This document shows positions 1 to 6,889 of a stretch of 64,000 nucleotides of DNA, one piece after another. This DNA is from Sphingobacterium sp. JB170 (GTDB lineage: Bacteria > Bacteroidota > Bacteroidia > Sphingobacteriales > Sphingobacteriaceae). Position numbers and translations under genes: made by a program. Numbering within the stretch: the first letter of the stretch is position 1; each line of letters starts with the position of its first letter. The stretch lies in contig NZ_FUKU01000013.1 of assembly GCF_900163865.1 (NCBI RefSeq), positions 62,001 to 126,000 of the forward strand, in the 5' to 3' direction. The notes beneath the pieces were generated by a model that saw nothing but the letters and a program-made list of their open reading frames with translations, searched no databases and had not been told where the DNA came from.

Positions 1-1
1 G

Positions 2-742
2 AGTCCGGAAGGTAATCAGCATTTCCGCTCCCGTGTGGGGCAGCCACACAACCGCCTAACCGGCTTGATAGCGAACGACCTCGTTCGTACCCAAGAACAA
101 CTCGACGAGCTGACCGCAGCAGGTTTTACCACCTACGGGCGTGATCCCTACCTAGGGATGATACTCTACAAAGATATCCGGGGCGCGGACTACGCCGATG
201 GACCTGATGGCAAGATTGATGAAAATGATGAAGATTTGCTTTCGGTGGATAACTCACCGCGATACAATTATGGCCTTGCATTAAATGCAAGTTGGAAAGG
301 CATTTCAGTGTCCGCGCTTTTGCAAGGTGTATTAAATTATGACCGGATGATAAGCAACCTCGAAGGAGGTGGAATGCGCCAGCATGGTAGCACCTTCCGT
401 CCTTACTACCCTATTTGGGCCGACGATGTGTGGACAAAAGACAATCCCGATGCGAAATATCCCGCTGTGGTCGGTAAAAATTGGGCCGAATCAGGAAGCA
501 TGCCTTCATCCTTCTGGATCCGTAACGGTGGCTATATGCGCCTGCGCGATCTGAACATATCCTACGCCCTACCGAGTGCATGGACCGAGCAGATCAAACT
601 CAAAAATGTTAACGTTTTCTTTAACGGATCGAATCTCTTCGTGCTCTCGCCAATGACCGAATTTCACGATCCCGAACAGCTAAACTATGACTCCTATCCA
701 GTCATGAAAACATTCACTCTAGGCTTAGACGTTAAATTTTAA
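2..742 (+). CDS. SusC-family TonB-linked outer-membrane receptor, C-terminal part (cut by window edge)
   Basis: This frame is open from the window's first bases, so the gene begins upstream and only about 246 C-terminal residues are visible. The text is typical of the last strands of a SusC/RagA barrel: a calcium-loop-like stretch of Asp/Gly/Asn residues, a YNYGLALN strand, a WADDVWTKDNPDAKYP segment, and a closing strand ending in Phe. SusC proteins form TonB-driven outer-membrane channels that import oligomers captured by a SusD lid lipoprotein. The SusD gene follows 12 bases downstream, which is the standard pairing. No substrate can be read from this fragment. The family call is firm; the N-terminal plug and any STN domain lie outside the window. 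Confidence 0.93.
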   Translation, partial: SPEGNQHFRSRVGQPHNRLTGLIANDLVRTQEQLDELTAAGFTTYGRDPYLGMILYKDIRGADYADGPDGKIDENDEDLLSVDNSPRYNYGLALNASWKGISVSALLQGVLNYDRMISNLEGGGMRQHGSTFRPYYPIWADDVWTKDNPDAKYPAVVGKNWAESGSMPSSFWIRNGGYMRLRDLNISYALPSAWTEQIKLKNVNVFFNGSNLFVLSPMTEFHDPEQLNYDSYPVMKTFTLGLDVKF

Positions 743-754
743 AAAAAGCAAGTC

Positions 755-2524
755 ATGAAAAAATCAATATATATTCTATTAGCTTCGCTCCTTGCACTGC
801 AAGCATGCAAGTCGGAGCTGGAAATCGACGACCTGCAGTCGCTCGACGAAGAGCAGGTATGGAACGATCCGAATCTGGTAAACGCATACCTAGCAAACCT
901 TTATGCTATTTTCGAGAACTGGGATTCTGGGGCCGATGAGTTCAGCGAGCAATTAGTCAACCTAACTTTCACAAGCAACTTTGTCACAATCGCGAACCAA
1001 AACTTCAAATCCTGGGATTATATCCAGATTCGCAAAATTAACACAGCGATTGAGAAAGTAGCTACGAGCACCGCTCTGAGCGATCAGGAGAAAAACAACG
1101 TTACCGGACAAGCCTTATTTATGCGTGCATACGCCTACTTCGATATGGTTAAACACCACGGGGGCGTCCCTTATATCACCGCGACCCAAGACCTGGAGTC
1201 CGATGAGCTCTCCGTCCCACGGAATAGTACAAAAGAAAGCTTCGAGATGATCGTAAAAGATCTTGACCAAGCAATCTCTTTATTACCAAAGACCATCGAT
1301 AAAAGCTCGGACGACTATGGACGTATTGACGGGAACTTCGCCACAGCGTTCAAAGCCAAAGTACTTTTATACAAAGCATCCCCGCAATTTAACCCGTCCA
1401 ACCCTTATGGTAATGCCTACTGGACAGAGGCCAATATGGCAAACAAAGCAGCCTATGAGCAGCTCAAAGCAGAGGGATACGCGTTAACACCAGACTACGC
1501 AAACATTACACTCAATGAAAAAGGGCCTGAAGTAGTATTTGCGGTAATCAACTCCTACCCGAATAAAGTAGCCGATTGGGACAACGGAATACGTCCTGGA
1601 TCAGAGAGTCGCGGTGCCGCAAATGCGGTTCCAAACTGGGATTTCCTTAAAGCTTTTCCGATGAAAGACGGGAGGCTTTATAACGATCCTAAAAGTGTCT
1701 ACCATAAAAGTGAGGAAGCTTTTTTGCAAAACTACTGGAAAGATCGGGACCCGCGGTTTGAAAAATCCGTCGTCTGGAACGGTAAGCTATATGAGGTATC
1801 GGGGAAAGCAGGCAAACGTCAATACACCGCTTTAGGCCTTGCCGACGCATTAGACGATTTTGGTATTAATCCCAAAGCCAGTGTTAGCTCAACGAACCTA
1901 TCACGTTATAGCGGGTTTTTTATCCTTAAAAACAGTAAACTATCTCTTAAACAAACCGAAGTACAAACGCAGTACGACGTCGACTTTGTGCTTATGCGAT
2001 TTGCCGAGGTGATGCTAAATTATGCTGAAACAGCGAACGAAACCGGTGACGGGGCGACAGCGATCGACATGCTAAAACAAATCCGTGAACGGGCCGGAAT
2101 AGAACCGGGAGCGGATGGCCTTTACGGTATCGACGCTTCCAGCCGGACGGCAATTCGCGAGGCGATCCTTGCCGAGCGGAATATCGAATTTTGCTTTGAG
2201 GGGCATCGTTTTTGGGATTTGCGCCGGCTGCGTAAATTAGAGCTTCTGGACGGCAGCACCAAACATGGAGTTGAATCTATCGCTATTAATGCTAATGGAA
2301 CGGACATGAGCTTATCCTCGGCCAAATCATTAGCCGACGATTATAAGCTAGTCGAGGATCAGTTCCGTTATAGTATTCTTCAAGTACCAAACACGGGCGA
2401 GAAAATAAGCCGGGTACCGGAAACCTATTATTTCTTCCCTATTCAACAATCGGTACTCGATAAGAGTCCGTCTGTAAAACAAAACAATAATTGGGGAGGC
2501 GACTTTAATCCGGCAATGGACTAA
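755..2524 (+). CDS. SusD/RagB-family nutrient-binding outer-membrane lipoprotein
   Basis: A 589-residue protein starting with a lipoprotein signal whose lipobox ends at Cys18 (LALQAC), so it should be anchored on the outer membrane. SusD proteins are alpha-helical TPR-type lids that sit on a SusC barrel and capture the substrate. Family marks are the N-terminal helical region with repeated MRAYAYFDMVKHHGGVPY-type text near residues 123-145 and the conserved C-terminal block NIEFCFEGHRFWDLRRL near residue 475. Length is normal for the family. It follows the SusC gene by 12 bases and is closed by a strong hairpin terminator, so the pair forms the end of a transcription unit. No glycoside hydrolase lies next to it inside the window, so the cargo is unknown. 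Confidence 0.95.
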   Translation: MKKSIYILLASLLALQACKSELEIDDLQSLDEEQVWNDPNLVNAYLANLYAIFENWDSGADEFSEQLVNLTFTSNFVTIANQNFKSWDYIQIRKINTAIEKVATSTALSDQEKNNVTGQALFMRAYAYFDMVKHHGGVPYITATQDLESDELSVPRNSTKESFEMIVKDLDQAISLLPKTIDKSSDDYGRIDGNFATAFKAKVLLYKASPQFNPSNPYGNAYWTEANMANKAAYEQLKAEGYALTPDYANITLNEKGPEVVFAVINSYPNKVADWDNGIRPGSESRGAANAVPNWDFLKAFPMKDGRLYNDPKSVYHKSEEAFLQNYWKDRDPRFEKSVVWNGKLYEVSGKAGKRQYTALGLADALDDFGINPKASVSSTNLSRYSGFFILKNSKLSLKQTEVQTQYDVDFVLMRFAEVMLNYAETANETGDGATAIDMLKQIRERAGIEPGADGLYGIDASSRTAIREAILAERNIEFCFEGHRFWDLRRLRKLELLDGSTKHGVESIAINANGTDMSLSSAKSLADDYKLVEDQFRYSILQVPNTGEKISRVPETYYFFPIQQSVLDKSPSVKQNNNWGGDFNPAMD

Positions 2525-2550
2525 TTAGTCATTTTTTAACAAGCATATGG

Positions 2551-2595
2551 CCCACCTTTCGCAAAAAGTACAATGGCGAGGGGTGGGTTTATTGT
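2551..2595 (+). terminator. Intrinsic terminator of the susC-susD unit
   Basis: Twelve consecutive pairs (two G-T) form between 2551-2562 and 2576-2587, with a 13-nt loop, followed by TTTATT. It lies 27 bases after the SusD stop codon and no other gene on this strand is near, so it very likely ends that transcript. Confidence 0.8.
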
Positions 2596-2701
2596 ATAAA
2601 TGACGCTGAGTAGCGGTATAAAAGACGATCAGAAAGGGTTATTGCGAATAGTTAAAAACATTGTGCATACATAAACGTACAGTAGGTTACACAAACGAAC
2701 T

Positions 2702-2985
2702 TCATTCATTGTTATTAATAAGCAGCGTATTTATTGGATTGACCTGCAGACCGGTTGCAATTTGTATCCCGGCAATGATACGCTGAACCTCAAAATCAGC
2801 ATCAAATAGACTCTTCACAATCGCGTTAAGTTCTAGATTGACTATACCACTTGGTCATAAGCTTGCGCTCCAAATTCCTTCATTAACCAGGTTTTACCGA
2901 CCTGCCTGGCCCCTCTGATAATAAGTGGTTTTCGGTTTCTTGCCTTCTTCCAAGACTGCAAATATGATTAGGCTAGTCGCTCCAT
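2702..2985 (-). pseudogene. Remnant of a Bacteroidota AAA ATPase (DUF4143 type), N-terminal part
   Basis: Read on the minus strand from an ATG at 2985, the sequence gives MERLA, a TAA stop, then text ending in the P-loop segment IIRGARQVGKTWLMKEFG (Walker A GARQVGKT). After a frameshift with stops near 2840 it continues in another frame through NLELNAIVKSLFDADF and VQRIIAGIQIATGLQ, then stops at 2702. This order matches the N-terminal quarter of the roughly 400-residue ATP-binding proteins with a C-terminal DUF4143 domain. At least one nonsense change, one frameshift and loss of the whole 3' part make it a clear pseudogene. The repeats immediately upstream (2977-3104) probably belong to its former control region. 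Confidence 0.75.
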
Positions 2986-3104
2986 GTTACAAATACACGT
3001 ACATACTTCTGGAACACCCAACACTTTTACGTACGAACTTATGGTTAAATAAACACTTTTATGTACGATCTTTTTGCGAAACTCACAATTATCTGCACGA
3101 ACTT
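2977..3104 (-). repeat. Four degenerate tandem units with an exact 32-bp period
   Basis: On the minus strand four units begin at 3104, 3072, 3040 and 3008. Each starts AAG and shares a core close to TTCGTACGTAAAAGTGT; the outer two copies are more divergent. The period is exactly 32 bp, about three helical turns, which suggests binding sites on one DNA face. The last unit covers the start codon of the decayed AAA ATPase gene. Confidence 0.6.
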
Positions 3105-3134
3105 ACCTAGCAACATGTATTAACTCGCCATAAA

Positions 3135-5576
3135 TTACTGCGACAATATCCACTTAACCATCTCTTCTACATCACTTTGCTCAAGCCCTGGGTGTGCAGC
3201 CATCGCGACCTCTCCCCAATTGCCGCTACCGCCACCCCTAATCTTTTTCACGAGTAGATCCGTTGCATCCTTATCATTCCTGTAGCGTTCAGCAACAGCT
3301 TGATAGGTTGGGCCAACAGATTTCGTATCTAATGAATGACATGACTTACAGTCCGAGGCAGCAATTAAGCTCTCGCCCTTTGGCATTGTTCCTTGTTGGT
3401 GGCCCATAGTAGTTCCCGCCGCGCCGTTTGCATCAGGAACCTTTGCGCCGCCATTTTGCCCTGCAGCTTCCGAATATTCAACCCAAGAAAGACCCGAGTC
3501 TTTATTCTTACTAAACCAGCCACTACCATACTCCAAAACATAGATCTTGCCATCTGGACCAACCTCCATGTCAATCGGAGAATTAAATTTTATATGGGGA
3601 ATAAAAGGCTCCATCTTATTGAAATCTCCATTGGGGAACATAGATACGGCCTTTACCCAGCCCCGGATCCAGTCGTATATGATGAGTTTGCCATCGTAAT
3701 ACTCGGGATACCGTGTTTCACTCGGAAAAAGTTTGCTGTCATAGACCGGTCCGGTCATCGCGTTACGGCCACCAGAACCTACTTGCGGGAAATCAGGCGA
3801 TGCGCCATAAGGATACCAGATAAAGGCCGGTGTTGCTGCCGGAAGCTCCGTTAGGCCTGTGTTATTTGGTGAATTGTTGACCGGTCTTGCTGCATCGTAC
3901 GGCTCGCCACTTTTACCCGTTTGGTAATCATAGGGATAATAGGCGTAGTTGTTTGCAACAAAGAATGGCCAGCCAAAGAACCCCGCTTCACGCGCTTGAT
4001 TTACCTCATCATACCCTTTAGGGCCACGGTTCTCACCGTCTTCGTTCGCATCAGGACCTACATCTCCCCAATACAAATACCCTGTCTTCTTGTCGATAGA
4101 AATACGGTATGGATTCCTGCTTCCCATCACGTAGATCTCCGGTCTTGTGTTTTCTTGCCCAGCAGCAAAAAGGTTCCCTTGAGGAATATCGTATGAACCG
4201 TCCTGGTTAATTTTTATACGTAGAACCTTTCCACGCAGGTCATTCGTGTTACCTGCGCTACGCGAAGCATCATACTGTTCGTGACCTTTACGTAAATCGC
4301 GCGGTGAATACCCTTTATTCACAAACGCCTCGCCCGGCTCATCAAACGGGGTGGAGTTATCTCCGGTAGAAAGGAACAGCGTGTTGTCCTTCCCGAAGGC
4401 AAGGGATCCACCCGTATGGCAGCAAATATCACGCTGCGAATAAAATTCAAGGATCACCTTCTCGGAAGACAGGTCTAACTTGTTATTCTCAAAAACAAAG
4501 CGCGAAAGTCTATTCACTGAAGTGTCTTTTGGGCTATAGAAGGTATATATGTAATTATTCTCTGCAAAATTCGGATCCACCGTCAGCCCCATGAAGCCCT
4601 CCTCGGCGTTTACATTTGGCTCCTGGGTTTCGTGGTAGACATCCAAGAAACCTACCTGCGTGACAGTGCGAGCCTGTTTATTAAACAGCATCAACTCACC
4701 ACGCCGTTGAGCAACTAAAATATCCAAATTCGGAAGAATTGTCATTTCGGTAGGCTCATAAAATTCGCCTTCAGCAACAGTCACTTTCTGGAATCCTTCG
4801 GAGGCAGGAACCCGCAATGTGGTGGCTTTGCTGTAATCCAGTTCAAGATTATCCCCAATAGCGTACTCGATACCTGCTGCTAGATGCGCAAGGAACGTCT
4901 CATCGGAATAATTCGATCCCTGACCACCGATGCTCGTATAGAATGACCTCCCGCCATCGTAAGGGTGATACCACGAAATAGGCGTCTGATTCACCGAAGC
5001 CTTGAAAACCTCTTCCCCCACACTGAGTAGCACGTTGACTTGGTCGTTAAAATCCGTAAATGTATGCCAGTCGTCCGCAATAACCCACCCTTGTGGCACT
5101 ACTTCGCTTGCAGAGTGCTTTGTATCATTAACGATGATTGTCCCCTCTTTTACTTCCGAAGAATCCGCCGCATAAGTTCCCCCCACAAGGCGACCATACC
5201 AGCGCCAGTCTATTTCCGTGCTAGCGGCTGAGTGTATACCGACGAAACCTCCCCCGGCATTAATGTACCGCTGAAAGTCCGCCTCCTGATAATTATCTAA
5301 GGCATCACCCACCGTATTTAAAAAGATGACCGCCGCATAATTTTGCAATGAATCCTCCATAAACAAATCGGCACTTGAGGTTGTATCTACCAAGAAATCA
5401 TTCTGCCGCCCTAATTTTTGAAGCGACGCAAATGCTGCAGCTCTATCGCTAGCAAATGTGCTGTCATTGCTATATACTAAAACGCGCGGCGTGCCGGAAC
5501 GTTTATTTTGACAAGAAATAACGACCGCAACAAGAAGAAGCAGCGCAAAAAAGGTGGACAGACTCGGTTTATTCAT
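3135..5576 (-). CDS. ThuA domain / glucose-sorbosone dehydrogenase propeller / cytochrome c fusion lipoprotein
   Basis: An 813-residue secreted lipoprotein (lipobox ending at Cys22, VVISC). Residues about 30-240 are a ThuA-like glutamine-amidotransferase-fold domain (VGIHSAASTE near residue 112). Residues about 260-690 form a glucose/sorbosone-dehydrogenase beta-propeller (LFLSTGDNS, GKVLRIKINQDGSYDIP). A C-terminal cytochrome c domain follows, with one heme site CKSCH near residue 743 and a candidate Met ligand in AMAAHPGL. The family predicts periplasmic sugar oxidation with electrons passed to the attached heme; the exact substrate is not visible. The gene stands alone on the minus strand between a decayed ATPase and a non-coding stretch, with a possible -7 box at 5649-5656. 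Domain assignment is firm; the activity is inferred. Confidence 0.9.
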   Translation of the reverse strand: MNKPSLSTFFALLLLVAVVISCQNKRSGTPRVLVYSNDSTFASDRAAAFASLQKLGRQNDFLVDTTSSADLFMEDSLQNYAAVIFLNTVGDALDNYQEADFQRYINAGGGFVGIHSAASTEIDWRWYGRLVGGTYAADSSEVKEGTIIVNDTKHSASEVVPQGWVIADDWHTFTDFNDQVNVLLSVGEEVFKASVNQTPISWYHPYDGGRSFYTSIGGQGSNYSDETFLAHLAAGIEYAIGDNLELDYSKATTLRVPASEGFQKVTVAEGEFYEPTEMTILPNLDILVAQRRGELMLFNKQARTVTQVGFLDVYHETQEPNVNAEEGFMGLTVDPNFAENNYIYTFYSPKDTSVNRLSRFVFENNKLDLSSEKVILEFYSQRDICCHTGGSLAFGKDNTLFLSTGDNSTPFDEPGEAFVNKGYSPRDLRKGHEQYDASRSAGNTNDLRGKVLRIKINQDGSYDIPQGNLFAAGQENTRPEIYVMGSRNPYRISIDKKTGYLYWGDVGPDANEDGENRGPKGYDEVNQAREAGFFGWPFFVANNYAYYPYDYQTGKSGEPYDAARPVNNSPNNTGLTELPAATPAFIWYPYGASPDFPQVGSGGRNAMTGPVYDSKLFPSETRYPEYYDGKLIIYDWIRGWVKAVSMFPNGDFNKMEPFIPHIKFNSPIDMEVGPDGKIYVLEYGSGWFSKNKDSGLSWVEYSEAAGQNGGAKVPDANGAAGTTMGHQQGTMPKGESLIAASDCKSCHSLDTKSVGPTYQAVAERYRNDKDATDLLVKKIRGGGSGNWGEVAMAAHPGLEQSDVEEMVKWILSQ

Positions 5577-5648
5577 TTTAAATGTATTTTAAAAATAGGT
5601 TTAGAAGCTAAATTTGCGAATATATTTTCAATACTGCGGCATCTGGCG

Positions 5649-5656
5649 CAAAAATA
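5649..5656 (-). promoter_or_regulatory. Possible -7 element for the ThuA fusion gene
   Basis: On the minus strand the bases read TATTTTTG, an exact fit to the Bacteroidota -7 consensus TAnnTTTG, 73 bases before the start codon at 5576. A clear -33 TTTG is not at the expected spacing, so this is a weak call. Confidence 0.35.
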
Positions 5657-5825
5657 TTACATTCTACGTGCCAACCCGCATATCTTCCTACGGCAGCTTC
5701 GGCAAGAAATGCGGTCGCCAAACAAGGACATGTTGGTACCCTGTTCGCTTCGTTCGCCGCATTTCAAGAACAACGGTTTTTAAAACAACAAAACAAAATC
5801 GAGCGACAAGCCGTTCTACAACTAA

Positions 5826-5957
5826 ATGAAAAGGCCTACAATATTGAAATGGATGACAAAGCGCCAGTACTGGTCATTTCGGTGGTTCTTTCTGTACCCC
5901 CTAGCGATCATCCTCTTGGGACGATTAATAATTTGGGGAGTTCTGCTTTTTGGATAG
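5826..5957 (+). CDS. Possible 43-residue small membrane protein
   Basis: An ATG at 5826 opens a 43-residue frame with a basic, Trp-rich N-terminus (MKRPTILKWMTKRQYWSFRW) followed by a hydrophobic stretch of about 20 residues and a short Gly end. The basic-then-hydrophobic layout is that of a small inner-membrane protein and is unusual for random sequence. Against it: there is no recognised family, no clear promoter, and other frames in this interval are also open. It is a low-confidence candidate. Confidence 0.3.
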   Translation: MKRPTILKWMTKRQYWSFRWFFLYPLAIILLGRLIIWGVLLFG

Positions 5958-6186
5958 ATCAAAAAAACTATCAATGAGCTGAATGGCGTATTCCATTTGG
6001 TATTGTAAACAATTTTCAACAAATTGTAACCGGAATTTACTATATGCTGATAATCCGATTTTAATTCCGAAAACGACACTTTTCCAAGTAAAAACACGCG
6101 AAACAGTTCCGAATTCGCACCCTTATTAGATAGTATAATGAGGAAATAAACCATCATATTGAATTATTTCAATATACCCGAATGTT

Positions 6187-6813
6187 ATGAAAGAATTAAT
6201 TACAGTGGGAATCATCGACAAAGATGAACAAGTACGGATCGCTATTAAACGCTTAATAGGTGAGTACAACTCCACGAATCAAAAGTTGACAATAGAAATT
6301 CTCTTTGACCGGCCATCATTGAGCACCTCAAAAATCCGGCAGTCACCAGCGCCTGATATCCTAATTCTGGATGTCGACGACCAGGACTTAAGAGCCCTCG
6401 AGCCAATAAAAAGAGTGTACCCTGAAATTGATCTGGTAATCCTCACCAATAACGATGAGATCAAAATGGTCCGTCGCTGTTTCCGTAACGGCGCAGTAAG
6501 TTACCTCTCCAAACAAAGCTGTCTGTCCGTCCTGGTAAATACGATTATAAATACTCCTCACGGCGCGTCCTATATCAGTCCAAAAATCTCTAGGGCACTA
6601 ATAAATCAATTACGGGATTCTTATAAATACGAAACCATGCTCACCGCAAGGGAGTTACAGATCGCTAACGGCATCGTTGAGGGGATGAGCTACAAGATGA
6701 TAGCGCACCGCCATGAGCTATCCTTAGACACGGTGCGCACTTACGTAAAGCGCGTATACCGCAAACTAAAAATTAACAGCAAAGGTGAGTTAATTGCTCA
6801 ATTAGCAGTTTAA
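6187..6813 (+). CDS. LuxR-type response regulator (NarL/FixJ layout)
   Basis: A 208-residue two-domain regulator. The receiver domain (about 1-125) has the acidic pocket (D11, D13), a probable phospho-acceptor Asp near residue 62 in ILILDVDD, a Thr near 87 and a Lys near 108 in YLSKQS, so phosphorylation by a histidine kinase is plausible. The C-terminal LuxR helix-turn-helix (about 140-208) starts LTARELQIANGIVEGMS and includes TVRTYVKRVYRKL, the DNA-recognition helix region. No histidine kinase gene is in the window. It lies 76 bases upstream of, and on the same strand as, the usher-like gene, so it may control the surface-fibre module; that link is inferred only from position. Confidence 0.88.
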   Translation: MKELITVGIIDKDEQVRIAIKRLIGEYNSTNQKLTIEILFDRPSLSTSKIRQSPAPDILILDVDDQDLRALEPIKRVYPEIDLVILTNNDEIKMVRRCFRNGAVSYLSKQSCLSVLVNTIINTPHGASYISPKISRALINQLRDSYKYETMLTARELQIANGIVEGMSYKMIAHRHELSLDTVRTYVKRVYRKLKINSKGELIAQLAV

Positions 6814-6889
6814 CAGGACAATCGATTACATAAACATGTGACATGCAATATTTCATTATACCTATCCTTTAGAAGACCTTTGAAAAGAT

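Larger units (their letters stand above)
5577..6186. other. Gene-poor 610-bp interval
   Basis: The stretch lies between divergent genes. It holds a possible minus-strand -7 box (5649-5656) and one plausible small membrane-protein frame (5826-5957), both listed separately. A long frame open from 5612 to 5977 lacks a start codon until 5849 and resembles nothing I know. I see no RNA gene or terminator. Confidence 0.5.

Noticed and set aside
5612-5977. A plus-strand frame open for 121 codons next to the ThuA gene
   Set aside because: It has no ATG until 5849, no recognisable motif, and overlaps the better 43-residue candidate in another frame.
5822-6157. A 111-residue minus-strand frame
   Set aside because: Composition is not protein-like, no family is seen, and it lies antisense to the small membrane-protein candidate.
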